Source: Palsa-504 sp963744575
GTDB lineage: Bacteria > Actinomycetota > Actinomycetes > Streptosporangiales > Streptosporangiaceae
DNA length: 64,000 nucleotides
Assembly: GCA_963744575.1 (NCBI GenBank)
Contig: CAVUUF010000014.1
Location: 1-64,000 of the forward strand
Reading direction: 5' to 3'
Both the position numbers and the translations under genes were made by a program. A model generated the notes under the pieces. It was not told where the DNA came from and made no database searches. It was given only the letters and a program-made list of their open reading frames with translations. This document shows positions 8,475 through 17,113 of this stretch, in pieces. Position 1 is the first letter of the stretch, and the number at the start of each line of letters is the position of its first letter.

Positions 8475-9011
8475 CTAGACGGTGAGGAGGGCGCTGACCG
8501 GGAGGTCGGACAGCCTGGCCCGGCCGTTCAGGAAGGACAGCTCGAGCAGCACGGCGAGGCCGGTTACCTGGGCCCCGGCCCGCAGCACCAGGTCGGCAGT
8601 GGCCCGGGCGGTGCCGCCGGTAGCCAGCACGTCGTCGATGACCAGGACGCGATCGCCCGGCTCGAAGGCATCGGTCAGCACCTCGATGGTGGCCATGCCG
8701 TACTCGAGCTCGTAGTCTTGCGCGAACGTGACGCCGGGCAGCTTGCCCTTCTTGCGGATCGGCACGAAGCCCGCGCCGAGACGGCACGCCACCGGAGCGG
8801 CGAGGATGAAGCCGCGGGCCTCGATGCCCGCCACCTTGTCGACCGGCCCGTACACCGCGGCCAGGGCATCCACCACCGCGCTGAACGCCTGGCCATCGGC
8901 GAGCAGCGGGGTGATGTCCTTGAAGACCACACCGCGCCGCGGGTAGTCGGGGATGTCACGGACGCGGGCGGCGATGAGCTCGGTCAGCTCGGCGCTGGCG
9001 GGGACGCCCAT
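8475..9011 (-). CDS. apt: Adenine phosphoribosyltransferase
   Basis: Purine salvage enzyme converting adenine and PRPP to AMP in the cytoplasm. At 178 aa it has the normal length. The PRPP-binding loop VLVIDDVLATGGTA is intact and the N-terminal DIPDYPRRGVVFKDITPLL block matches the family. Its ATG is 2 bp from the secF stop, so it is the last gene of the yajC-secD-secF-apt run, the usual actinobacterial order ahead of relA. Confidence 0.93.
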   Translation of the reverse strand: MGVPASAELTELIAARVRDIPDYPRRGVVFKDITPLLADGQAFSAVVDALAAVYGPVDKVAGIEARGFILAAPVACRLGAGFVPIRKKGKLPGVTFAQDYELEYGMATIEVLTDAFEPGDRVLVIDDVLATGGTARATADLVLRAGAQVTGLAVLLELSFLNGRARLSDLPVSALLTV

Positions 9012-9013
9012 GC

Positions 9014-10255
9014 CTAGCGCCGCTTCTTCTTGCCCGCCGGACGGTGCCGGGCCGAACTGCCGCCCCGGCGCGGCTGCTGCCGCGGGCCCGGACGGACGGT
9101 GGGGGTGCGGCTGGCCGGCGTCGTGGTGAGCTCGTCGGCGGGCGGCCCGGCCTCGTCGGCGTAATCAGCGTCGTCCGGCTCGTCCGCGGCCAGCGGCTCC
9201 GGCGGCAGATCGGCGGCCGGGGCCCCGGACCGGGTGGTGCCGGACTGCGCCTTGGCCGCGGCCCGCTTGGCGGCGCGGCCGCCGGAGGCGCGCACGGCCA
9301 CCCGCTTGGCCAGCGCCTGGTACCGCGGCTCGCGCTCCTTCAGGTCCGCCAGCACCGGCGTCGCGATGAAGATCGAGGAGTAGGTCCCGGACAGCATGCC
9401 GACGAACAGCACGAGGGCCAGTTCCTCGAGTTCGTTGTTGGCGCCGAGCAGCGAGGTCGCGACGATCAGGATCGCGAGGACCGGCAGCAGCGCGATCAGC
9501 GAGGTGTTGATCGATCGCACCAGGGTCTGGTTCAGGGCCAGGTTCGCCGCCTGGCTGTACGTGGTCCTGGCCCCGCCGAGCAGGGCCGCCGTGTTCTCCC
9601 GCACCTTGTCGAAGACCACCACCGTGTCATACAGCGAGTAGCCGAGGATGGTGAGCAGCCCGATGACGGTCGCCGGGCTCACCTGGAAACCGGCCAGCGC
9701 GTAGATGCCGGTAGCGATCACCAGGTCGTGCAGCAGCGCGACGAACGCCGCTACCGCCATCTTCCACTCGAAGGCGATCGACAGGTAGATCACGATCACG
9801 ATCATGAAGGCGATCAGCGCCTCCGCGGCCTTGCTGGTGATCTGGCTCCCCCAGCTCGGGCCGACGGTGGTGACGGTGATGTCGTTGCTGTTCACGCCCA
9901 GGTCGCTGGTCAGCTTCTGCTCCAGCGCGATGGTCTGCGCGCCGGTCAGCGGCTTGGTCTGCACCTGCCAGCCGTTCTTCTGGCCGTGCACCTGCTGCAC
10001 GATCGCGCCGCTGACGCCGCCCTGCTCGACGGCGGTCTGCACCTGGCTGAGCGACGCCGAGGACGTGGGGAACGTGAAGACCGCCCCGCCCTTGAACTCC
10101 ACGCTGAAGGCCAGCCCGCGCACCAGCAGCGCCACGATGCTGATGACCAGGATGAACCCGGAGATCGTGTACCACAGGCGCTGCCTGCCGACGAAGTTGA
10201 CCGACACCTCGCCGCGGTAGAGCTTGCCGCCCAGCTGGCCCGGGGTCAGCATCAT
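9014..10255 (-). CDS. secF: Protein translocase subunit SecF
   Basis: Membrane subunit that, with SecD, helps the SecYEG channel use the proton gradient in protein export. The 413-aa protein has the first membrane helix near residues 30-47, a periplasmic-side domain with VEFKGGAVF, and five further helices including the conserved GYSLYDTVVVFDKVREN block. The last 100 or so residues are a hydrophilic, Pro/Ala/Arg-rich tail ending in RPAGKKKRR, longer than in most SecF. Its start overlaps the secD stop by 4 bases, so the two are translationally coupled. Confidence 0.93.
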   Translation of the reverse strand: MMLTPGQLGGKLYRGEVSVNFVGRQRLWYTISGFILVISIVALLVRGLAFSVEFKGGAVFTFPTSSASLSQVQTAVEQGGVSGAIVQQVHGQKNGWQVQTKPLTGAQTIALEQKLTSDLGVNSNDITVTTVGPSWGSQITSKAAEALIAFMIVIVIYLSIAFEWKMAVAAFVALLHDLVIATGIYALAGFQVSPATVIGLLTILGYSLYDTVVVFDKVRENTAALLGGARTTYSQAANLALNQTLVRSINTSLIALLPVLAILIVATSLLGANNELEELALVLFVGMLSGTYSSIFIATPVLADLKEREPRYQALAKRVAVRASGGRAAKRAAAKAQSGTTRSGAPAADLPPEPLAADEPDDADYADEAGPPADELTTTPASRTPTVRPGPRQQPRRGGSSARHRPAGKKKRR

Positions 10256-12183
10256 GCACCCCCCGTGTTTCTGGGCGTCGCACTGCGCGGCGCGGGATCA
10301 GGGCGGCGCCTGGGCGGCGGGTTGCGGCGCACCGAGGACCGCCACGGCGTCCGGGCGCCGAGCCGGGCCGGGTCCAGGCCGGACATCGGATGGCCGTTGC
10401 CGAAGAACCTCGTCCTCGCCAGCAGCGTCACCATCGGCTTGGTGAACAGGAACACCACCACCACGTCGATCAGCGTGGTCAGGCCGAGGGTGTAGGCGAA
10501 GCCCTTGACCTCGCCGATGGCGAAGTAATACAGCAGCACCGCGGCGAGGAACGAGACCGTGTCGGACACCAGGATCGTGCGCCGGGCGCGCTTCCAGCCC
10601 GCCTCGACGGCCGGGCGCAGCTGCTTGCCCTCGCGCACCTCGTCGCGTAGTCGCTCGAAAAAGACCACGAACGAGTCCGCGGTGATGCCGATGGCCACGA
10701 TCAGGCCCGCGATCCCGGCGAGTTCGAGGGTGAAGTTCTGGTACAGGGAGAGCAGCACCACCGCCAGGTAGGTGATGAGCGCCGCGATCCCCAGGCTGGA
10801 CACGGACACGATGCCCAGGCCGCGGTAGTACAGGAACGAGTAGGCCACGACCAGGAGCAGGCCGATCCCCGCCGCGATCAGGCCGGCGTCCAGCTGGTTC
10901 CGGCCCACCGTCGCCGAGACCGAGGTCACGAACAGGGTCTTGAGGTCCAGCGGCACCGAGCCGTACTTCAGCTCGTTCTGCAGCTGCGTGGCCTGAGCCT
11001 GGGTGAAGCTGCCGGTGATCTGGGCGTTCCCGCCGGGGATCGGGCTCTGGATCGCTGGCGAGGTCACGACGTTGCCGTCCAGGGCGATCGCCAGCTGGTT
11101 CAGCACGGCGGAGTTCTGGTCACCGGCCTGGCCCGCAGAGTAGTAGCTGCTGTACAGGTGCGAGGTCAGCGTGCTGAAGGCCGCGGCGCCCGGGTTGTTC
11201 AGCGTCAGGTTGACCTGCCACTGGTTGGAGGTGGTGGACAGCGCCGCGGTGGCCGCGGTGACTTCGGTGCCCTGCACCTTGGCCACGTCGAGCAGGTACT
11301 TGCCCCACTGGCCGCTTCCGTTGGTGCCGCAGGCGATCACCTGCACGCCCGGGGTGTTGTAGGGAGGGGCGTTCGCGTAACCGGCCGCGGTCTTCCACTG
11401 CTCGGTGTCGCCCGGCTTGCAGACCACCTTCGGGTCGTTGAAGAGATTGAGCACGCTCTTGCTGGCCAGGCACGGGTTGCCGAACGTGTCCGTGCCCAGG
11501 GTCGGGGTGTTCTTGGTGCACGACGAGATGGTGCTGGTGGCCGTCGAGGTCGGGCTGGCGGCGGGGCTCGCGCTGGACGACGCGCTGGCCTTGGCGCTCG
11601 CGGACGCGGTCGGCGAGGCGCTGGCCGCGGGGACGATCCTGGCGGAGGTCTTGGCCGTGCTGGTGGCGCTCGCGCTCGGGCTCGACTTCGCCGGGGAGCT
11701 GGCGCTCGGCGAGGACGAGGGGCTGGCCGACGGGCTCGCGCTCGCCGCGGGGGTGGAGGTGCCCGTCGCGCCGTACGGCTGGTAGAGCAGCACCTGGCGG
11801 AACATGAGCAGGGCGGTCGAGCTCACCAGCTGGATCGTCTGCGACGACCCCTTACCCGGGACCGTCACCACGAGCAGGTCGCTGCCCTGCGGCTGGACCT
11901 GGGCGCCGGAGTTACCCGTGCCGTTGACCCGGGCCTCGATGACGCTGACCGCCGCGTTCATCTCGTCGGCCGGCGGGGCCTTCCCGGTCAGCGTCTGGGC
12001 CTGCAGGGTCACCTGGGTCCCGCTGGACAGGTCGAGGCCGAGGCCGACCTTGAACTGATGCTTCCACTGCGACGGGCTGAACAGCTTGGGGCCGAGCACG
12101 CCGAGCAGCATGGCCACGATGAGCACGAGCAGAAGCACGAGCGCCCGTCCCGGATGCGGGACGGATCTTGATGGGGCTGCCAC
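10252..12183 (-). CDS. secD: Protein translocase subunit SecD with a low-complexity insert
   Basis: Partner of SecF in the Sec accessory complex. At 643 aa it has an N-terminal helix, the conserved GLGLDLSSGTQVTLQA block, a P1-type extracytoplasmic domain and five C-terminal helices with the SFVVFFERLRDEVREG segment. Between roughly residues 137 and 217 (about 11530-11775) lies an insert made almost only of Ser, Ala, Pro, Thr and Lys. It is expected outside the membrane and is probably a flexible linker or a glycosylated stretch. It is followed by a Cys-containing segment (SSCTKNTPTLG) and another Cys pair further on. Confidence 0.93.
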   Translation of the reverse strand: MAAPSRSVPHPGRALVLLLVLIVAMLLGVLGPKLFSPSQWKHQFKVGLGLDLSSGTQVTLQAQTLTGKAPPADEMNAAVSVIEARVNGTGNSGAQVQPQGSDLLVVTVPGKGSSQTIQLVSSTALLMFRQVLLYQPYGATGTSTPAASASPSASPSSSPSASSPAKSSPSASATSTAKTSARIVPAASASPTASASAKASASSSASPAASPTSTATSTISSCTKNTPTLGTDTFGNPCLASKSVLNLFNDPKVVCKPGDTEQWKTAAGYANAPPYNTPGVQVIACGTNGSGQWGKYLLDVAKVQGTEVTAATAALSTTSNQWQVNLTLNNPGAAAFSTLTSHLYSSYYSAGQAGDQNSAVLNQLAIALDGNVVTSPAIQSPIPGGNAQITGSFTQAQATQLQNELKYGSVPLDLKTLFVTSVSATVGRNQLDAGLIAAGIGLLLVVAYSFLYYRGLGIVSVSSLGIAALITYLAVVLLSLYQNFTLELAGIAGLIVAIGITADSFVVFFERLRDEVREGKQLRPAVEAGWKRARRTILVSDTVSFLAAVLLYYFAIGEVKGFAYTLGLTTLIDVVVVFLFTKPMVTLLARTRFFGNGHPMSGLDPARLGARTPWRSSVRRNPPPRRRPDPAPRSATPRNTGGA

Positions 12184-12230
12184 TTCTTCGCCTGTCCTAG
12201 ATCGGTCGTTCCCTCATGCCAGCCGGAGGC

Positions 12231-12710
12231 TCAGTGCACGTTGTCCTTGTTCGCGACCCGGTCGTCGTGAGAGTCCGCCAGGCCCTCTTCCGCTGACTTA
12301 ATGCCGTCGGGACCCTCGGAGGTTCCGTGCGTCTCGTCATCGTCGGTGGCTTCGTCGTCGTAGGAGTCCTGCTCGGCGTCCTCCACGGTCTCCGGCTCCT
12401 CGGCCTCGCCGGGGGCGATGACCTCCATGATGGCGCGCTTGAGGTAGCGGACCTCCACGTCGGGGGCCACCTCGAGCACGACGTCGTCACCGTCCACCGC
12501 GGTCACCGTCGCGTACATGCCGGCCGTGGTGCGGACCCGAGCGCCGGGGGCGACGGTGTTCTGCTCCTGCGCGACCTTCTGCTGGCGGCGCCGCTGCGGC
12601 CTGATCATCAGGAAGTAGAAGCCGACGAAGACGAGCACGATCAGGATCGGGAACGTCAGCGCGCTTCCCGACGATTTGGTGGCCGCCTCGGCGGCTGCAA
12701 TGTACCCCAT
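12231..12710 (-). CDS. yajC: Preprotein translocase subunit YajC
   Basis: Small single-pass membrane protein of the SecDF-YajC accessory complex. I chose the ATG at 12710 (159 aa), with GGAAGGA upstream; the frame is open to 12806 without homology. One membrane helix (residues about 14-32, LTFPILIVLVFVGFYFLMI) is followed by the family's basic MIRPQRRRQQK motif and a KOW-like segment. The last 60 or so residues are unusually acidic (Asp/Glu runs). It sits 47 bp upstream of secD. Confidence 0.9.
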   Translation of the reverse strand: MGYIAAAEAATKSSGSALTFPILIVLVFVGFYFLMIRPQRRRQQKVAQEQNTVAPGARVRTTAGMYATVTAVDGDDVVLEVAPDVEVRYLKRAIMEVIAPGEAEEPETVEDAEQDSYDDEATDDDETHGTSEGPDGIKSAEEGLADSHDDRVANKDNVH

Positions 12711-12869
12711 GACCGGGGGATCCTTCCAGTTGGTTCGGCGGGCATGGTCGTAGCGGAGGCCAACGACCAACTGCCGAAGTTTAACTGCGCTTTGACCACG
12801 CACCAACAGGCTACGAGTTTTTGCGAGTGATCGTGACCTCCGGCGCGATCATGCCCGGCCGGGCCGCGC

Positions 12870-13961
12870 TCAGTCAAACAGGGTGGGCAGTTCCCCCAGT
12901 GACGCGGGAGGCTGAAGACCCAGGTGAGCCCAGCCGGCCGCGGTGGCCACCCGGCCGCGCGGGGTGCGCGCCAGCAGCCCGCACCGGACCAGGAACGGCT
13001 CGGCGACCACCTCGACGGTCTCCGCCTCCTCCCCCAGCGCCACCGCCAGCGTGGACAGGCCGACCGGGCCGCCGCCGAACCGGCGGACCACCGCGTCGAG
13101 GACGCCGCGGTCCAGCCGGTCGAGCCCGTGCTCGTCGACCTCGTAGATTTCCAGCGCGGTCCGGGCGATCTCCGCGGTGACCACGCCGTCGGCGCGGACT
13201 TCGGCGTAGTCGCGCACCCGGCGCAGCAGCCGGTTCGCGATCCGCGGCGTCCCGCGTGACCGGGTGGACAGCTCGGTCGCGCCCTGATCGGTGATCGTCA
13301 CCCCGAGCAGCCCGGCCGACCGGCGGATGATGATCTCGAGCTCGTCCGGCTGGTAGAAGTCCAGGTGGGCGGTGAAGCCGAACCTGTCCCGCAGCGGCGC
13401 GGGCAGCAATCCGGCCCGGGTGGTCGCTCCGACCAGGGTGAACGGCGCGATGTCCAGCGGGATCGCGGTCGCGCCCGGGCCCTTGCCGATCACCACGTCG
13501 ACGCGGAAGTCCTCCATCGCCAGGTAGAGCATCTCCTCGGCGGGCCGGGCCAGCCGGTGGATCTCGTCGATGAAGACGACCTCGCCCTCGCTGAGCGTGG
13601 ACAGGACCGCGGCCAGGTCGCCCGAGCGCTCGATCGCCGGGCCGCTGGTGATGCGCAGCGGCGCGCCAAGCTCGGCGGCGATGATCATCGCGATCGTGGT
13701 CTTGCCCAGCCCGGGCGGCCCGGCCAGCAGCACGTGATCCGGCGGCCGACCACGGCGCAGGGCGCTGGTCAGGATCAGCGACAGCTGCTCGCGCACCCGC
13801 GCCTGGCCGACGAACTCGGTGAGCCGCTTGGGCCGCAGCGCGGTCTCGATGGCCCGCTCGTCCGCGTCGGCCAGCGGCGATACGAGCTCGTCGCGCCCTT
13901 GGGCGCGCCGGGCGAGCTCGGCTTCCTCGGCTCGGCGCAGGGCCCCGTCTTCGGTCATCAC
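12870..13961 (-). CDS. ruvB: Holliday junction branch migration helicase RuvB
   Basis: AAA+ motor that drives branch migration of Holliday junctions with RuvA. It is 363 aa. Walker A is GPPGLGKTTIA, Walker B is FIDEIHRL, and the arginine-finger region GATTRAGLLPAPLRDRFG and a C-terminal winged helix are present. The ATG overlaps the end of ruvA by 4 bases, which supports one ruvC-ruvA-ruvB transcript. Confidence 0.96.
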   Translation of the reverse strand: MMTEDGALRRAEEAELARRAQGRDELVSPLADADERAIETALRPKRLTEFVGQARVREQLSLILTSALRRGRPPDHVLLAGPPGLGKTTIAMIIAAELGAPLRITSGPAIERSGDLAAVLSTLSEGEVVFIDEIHRLARPAEEMLYLAMEDFRVDVVIGKGPGATAIPLDIAPFTLVGATTRAGLLPAPLRDRFGFTAHLDFYQPDELEIIIRRSAGLLGVTITDQGATELSTRSRGTPRIANRLLRRVRDYAEVRADGVVTAEIARTALEIYEVDEHGLDRLDRGVLDAVVRRFGGGPVGLSTLAVALGEEAETVEVVAEPFLVRCGLLARTPRGRVATAAGWAHLGLQPPASLGELPTLFD

Positions 13962-14569
13962 TGCTTGCTCAGCTTACGCAGGGCGGCCCGCAGCACGGTG
14001 GCCACGTCAACCGTGTCCCCGTCGATCGCGCCTTCTTCCTCGAGCGCCGCGATGGCCTGGTCCGCGTCCCTGGCCGGCCAGCCCAGGTTCACCAGGCCGG
14101 ACTGCACCTGGTCCCGCCAGGAGGGCGCGCGCTGCGCTACCCGGGCCGGCCCGTCGCCGCCGTCGCCCGGCGGGCCGAGCCGGTCCTTCATCTCCAGCAC
14201 GATCCGCTGCGCGCCCTTCTTGCCGATGCCGGGGACCATGGTCAGCGCGGCGAGATCCTCGGTCGAGACGGCGCGGCGCAGGGCGTCGGGCGCGTGCACG
14301 GCCAGCATCGCCAGCGCTAGCCTCGGGCCGACGCCGCTGGCCGTCTGCAGCAACTCGAAGACGTTCCGCTCGTCCTCGGAGGAGAAGCCGTACAGGGTGA
14401 GCGAGTCCTCCCTGACCACCAGCGAGGTAGCGACCTGGGCCGGCCTCCCCGGCTTGAGCGTGGCCAGGGTGCCCGGAGTGCACTGGACGCGCATCCCGAC
14501 CCCGCCGACCTCGATGACGGCACCGTCCGGCGCGACGCCGGTCACCGTCCCGCGCAGATGAGCGATCAT
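13958..14569 (-). CDS. ruvA: Holliday junction DNA helicase subunit RuvA
   Basis: Junction-binding partner of RuvB. At 203 aa it has an N-terminal OB fold, a helix-hairpin-helix region (VSTEDLAALTMVPGIGKKGA) and a small C-terminal RuvB-contact domain after a flexible linker. It overlaps ruvC and ruvB by 4 bases at each end. Confidence 0.95.
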   Translation of the reverse strand: MIAHLRGTVTGVAPDGAVIEVGGVGMRVQCTPGTLATLKPGRPAQVATSLVVREDSLTLYGFSSEDERNVFELLQTASGVGPRLALAMLAVHAPDALRRAVSTEDLAALTMVPGIGKKGAQRIVLEMKDRLGPPGDGGDGPARVAQRAPSWRDQVQSGLVNLGWPARDADQAIAALEEEGAIDGDTVDVATVLRAALRKLSKQ

Positions 14570-15093
14570 GCTCGAGCTCCTGTGCCTGCCAGGGCGCCAC
14601 CACGCCAGATATGACAGATCGCCAGCGCCAGCGCGTCGGCGGCGTCGGCGGGGCGCGGCGGGTCGGTGACCCGCAGCAGCCGGGTCACCATCGCCGTCAC
14701 CTGATCCTTGCCGGCCCGCCCGCTCCCGGTCACGGCCGCCTTGACCTCACTGGGCGTGTGCAGGGCGACCGGCAGCCCGCGCCGCGCCGCGCAGACGATC
14801 GCGACCGCGCCGGCTTGCGCGGTGCCCATCACCGTACGCACGTTCTGCTGGCTGAACACCCGCTCCACGGCGACCGCGTCGGGGCGGCAGGCGTCCAGCC
14901 AGGCCTCGATCTCGGTCTCGATGGCCAGCAGCCGGTCCGCGACGTCCTGGCCGGCCGGGGTCTTGATGACGCCGACCCGGACCAGGGTCAGCGCCCGCCC
15001 GGGCGCTCCCTCGACCACCCCGACGCCGCACCTGGTCAGCCCGGGGTCGACCCCGAGCACCCGGATCGGGTGCCGCGCGTATGACAAGCCCAC
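14566..15093 (-). CDS. ruvC: Crossover junction endodeoxyribonuclease RuvC
   Basis: Holliday junction resolvase. The frame is open far upstream, but homology begins at RVLGVDPGLTRCG. I chose the GTG at 15093, which has GGAGAG six bases upstream and gives 175 aa, the normal length. The RNase H-like catalytic acids are visible: the first Asp in VDPG, the Glu in AVERVF, and the two late Asp in PADAADALALA. First gene of the ruvCAB run. Confidence 0.94.
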   Translation of the reverse strand: MGLSYARHPIRVLGVDPGLTRCGVGVVEGAPGRALTLVRVGVIKTPAGQDVADRLLAIETEIEAWLDACRPDAVAVERVFSQQNVRTVMGTAQAGAVAIVCAARRGLPVALHTPSEVKAAVTGSGRAGKDQVTAMVTRLLRVTDPPRPADAADALALAICHIWRGGALAGTGARA

Positions 15094-15137
15094 CAGGTGC
15101 TCTCCGTCTGGTCCGCGAACATCTGTTCGTCTCGAAC

Positions 15138-15581
15138 CTACCGGCCCGCGGCCAGCGGAACGCGCATTGGCGGCGGCGTGTCCATCAGAAGGCGTCGGTA
15201 TCTGGAAAGGCTGCCGGATCCGGCGCGGACGGTTAGCTCCCACCGGCCTGAGTTGGCCGCCCGCAGGTCGTCGGTGATCTGCAGCGGTACGGCGAGGTCG
15301 ACCGCGGGGAAGCCGCGGGCCGCGACGGCGGCGGGCGCGTCGAGCAGGCGCAGCATCCAGCTCTCCCGGTCGGCGATGTTCGCATCCTGCTCGCGCAGCA
15401 TCCACCACAGCGCGCTGCCGACGAGCCGGTCGCCGTCGTAGGCGCCCAGGCACCGGCCGGCCGCCACGACGGGCTCAATATCCGGCTGCACCCTCGCCTC
15501 GTCCATCGGGCCGAACGACCGGGCGGTCAGGTCGGCGTACTCGTCCCAGTCGAAATCCGGGCTGAGCGGGCGGATGATCAC
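15138..15581 (-). pseudogene. Eis-like N-acetyltransferase with internal deletion and lost C-terminus
   Basis: The first 60 or so residues (IIRPLSPDFDWDEYADLTA ... GRCLGAYDGDRLVGSALW) match the N-terminal start of the GNAT domain of Eis-family acetyltransferases. The chain then jumps directly to MLRLLDAPAAVAARGFPAVD ... NSGRWELTV, which matches the sterol-carrier-like C-terminal domain of the same family. The acetyl-CoA-binding and catalytic middle, normally about 250 residues, is missing, and the frame ends about 20 residues after the C-terminal match with unrelated sequence. The start is taken as the GTG at 15581. I read this as a decayed gene; family assignment is from remembered family features. 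Confidence 0.65.
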
Positions 15582-15588
15582 GTCAGCC

Positions 15589-16338
15589 TCAGCCGAGCTT
15601 CTCCATGACGTCGTCGGGGACCGAGTAGTTGGCGTACACATCCTGCACGTCGTCGGAGTCCTCGAGCGCTTCGATCAGCCGGAACACCTTCTTGGCGTGC
15701 TCCTCGTCCAGGTCGATCTCGACGCTGGGCAGGAACGCCACGTCCGCGGAGTCGTAGTCGATGCCGGCGTCCTGCAGCGCGGTGCGCGCCGCCACCAGGT
15801 CGGTCGGCTCGGACACCACCTCGAAGGACGCGCCGAGGTCGTTGACCTCCTCGGCGCCCGTGTCGAGCACCGCGGTCAGCACGTCATCCTCGGTGACGCC
15901 GTTCTTCTCCACCACGATCACGCCCTTGCGGTGGAACAGGTACGACACCGAACCGGGGTCGGCCATCGAGCCGCCGTTGCGGCTGAACGCGGTGCGCACG
16001 TCCGAGGCGGCCCGGTTCCTGTTGTCGGTCAGGCACTGCACCAGCACCGCGACGCCGCCGGGCGCGTAGCCCTCGTAGGTGATGTTCTCGTACTGGGCGC
16101 CGCCGGCCTCGGCGCCGCTGCCGCGGCGGACAGCCCGGTCGATGTTGTCGTTCGGGACCGAGCTCTTCTTGGCCTTCTGGATCGCGTCGTACAGCGTCGG
16201 GTTGCCCGCCGGGTCCCCGCCGCCAGTACGCGCGGCGACCTCGACGTTCTTGATCAGCTTGGCGAACAGCTTGCCGCGCTTGGCGTCGACCACCGCCTTC
16301 TTGTGCTTGGTGGTGGCCCACTTGGAGTGGCCGCTCAT
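15589..16338 (-). CDS. yebC: YebC/PmpR-family protein (translation or transcription factor)
   Basis: A 249-aa cytoplasmic protein with the family's opening MSGHSKWATTKHKKAVVDAKRGK and acidic C-terminal ending. Members have been described as transcription regulators and, more recently, as factors relieving ribosome stalling; the sequence does not tell which applies. Its ATG overlaps the pdxT stop by 4 bases, as in many actinobacteria where pdxS-pdxT-yebC-ruvC are adjacent. Confidence 0.94.
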   Translation of the reverse strand: MSGHSKWATTKHKKAVVDAKRGKLFAKLIKNVEVAARTGGGDPAGNPTLYDAIQKAKKSSVPNDNIDRAVRRGSGAEAGGAQYENITYEGYAPGGVAVLVQCLTDNRNRAASDVRTAFSRNGGSMADPGSVSYLFHRKGVIVVEKNGVTEDDVLTAVLDTGAEEVNDLGASFEVVSEPTDLVAARTALQDAGIDYDSADVAFLPSVEIDLDEEHAKKVFRLIEALEDSDDVQDVYANYSVPDDVMEKLG

Positions 16339-16949
16339 GTGTTGTCCTTCACAATGTCTACGAATAGCTGATGAATGCGCCGGTCCGGGGTCAGCTCGGG
16401 GTGGAAGGCCGTGGCAAGCAGCTGCCCTTGCCGGACGGCGACGATCCTACCCGTGCCCTGGTCGGTTCCCAGAATGCTGACACAAGGCCCGATCCGCTCC
16501 ACCGACGGCGCCCTGATGAAGACCGCGCGCAGCTTGTCCTCGGGGTCTTCGCCGAGCCCTTCGAGCGCGATGTCGCGCTCGAAGGAGTCGACCTGGCGGC
16601 CGAACGCGTTCCTGCGGACCGTCATGTCGATGCCGCCATAAGTCTGCTGGCCCGCCACGCCGTCGGTGAGCCGGTCGGCCAGCATGATCATGCCGGCGCA
16701 GGAACCGAACGCGGGCAGGCCCGCGCCGATGAGCTTCCGCAGCGGCTCGAGCACGTCGAAGGCGACGGAGAGCCGCCACAGCGTGGTCGACTCGCCACCC
16801 GGGATGACCAGGCCGTCGATGCGGCCGAGTTCCTCCGGGCGGCGCACTGGGACGGGTTCGGCCCCGGCGTCCCTGAGGGCGCGCAGGTGCTCGGGCACAT
16901 CGCCCTGCAAGGCGAGTACGCCGATAGCCGGTGCCGCGGGCGGCTTCAT
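16335..16949 (-). CDS. pdxT: Pyridoxal 5'-phosphate synthase glutaminase subunit PdxT
   Basis: Class I glutaminase that supplies ammonia to PdxS for PLP synthesis. The ATG at 16949 is preceded by GGAGGA (5 bases away) and gives 204 aa; the frame is open upstream without homology. Nucleophile Cys in GSCAGM, the GGEST oxyanion strand, and the His-Glu pair in FHPEL form the catalytic set. PdxS lies 165 bp upstream with a hairpin in the gap. Confidence 0.95.
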   Translation of the reverse strand: MKPPAAPAIGVLALQGDVPEHLRALRDAGAEPVPVRRPEELGRIDGLVIPGGESTTLWRLSVAFDVLEPLRKLIGAGLPAFGSCAGMIMLADRLTDGVAGQQTYGGIDMTVRRNAFGRQVDSFERDIALEGLGEDPEDKLRAVFIRAPSVERIGPCVSILGTDQGTGRIVAVRQGQLLATAFHPELTPDRRIHQLFVDIVKDNT

Positions 16950-17026
16950 CGTTCCTCCATGCCTTTTATGCCTGCATGCGTTCATGTCGTGGTGTTCGGC
17001 TGCCGGGCTGAGCGCAACCTGAAACG

Positions 17027-17048
17027 GCGCGACCCCGAAGGGTCGCGC
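17027..17048. terminator. Perfect 9-bp stem, 4-base loop hairpin between pdxS and pdxT
   Basis: GCGCGACCC (17027-17035) pairs with GGGTCGCGC (17040-17048) across a CGAA loop. It lies 65 bp beyond the pdxS stop and upstream of pdxT. Without a T-tract it could be a partial terminator or an mRNA processing or stability element setting the PdxS:PdxT ratio. Confidence 0.6.
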
Positions 17049-17113
17049 AGCCTGGGCATGCGGGGTTACAACGTTAAACGCTGAGGCAGTGGCCGATCTT
17101 CCCGGGCGGGCGG

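Noticed and set aside
9044..10495. 483-codon plus-strand frame opposite secF/secD
   Set aside because: Antisense to two conserved membrane proteins; no hydrophobic segments or motifs.
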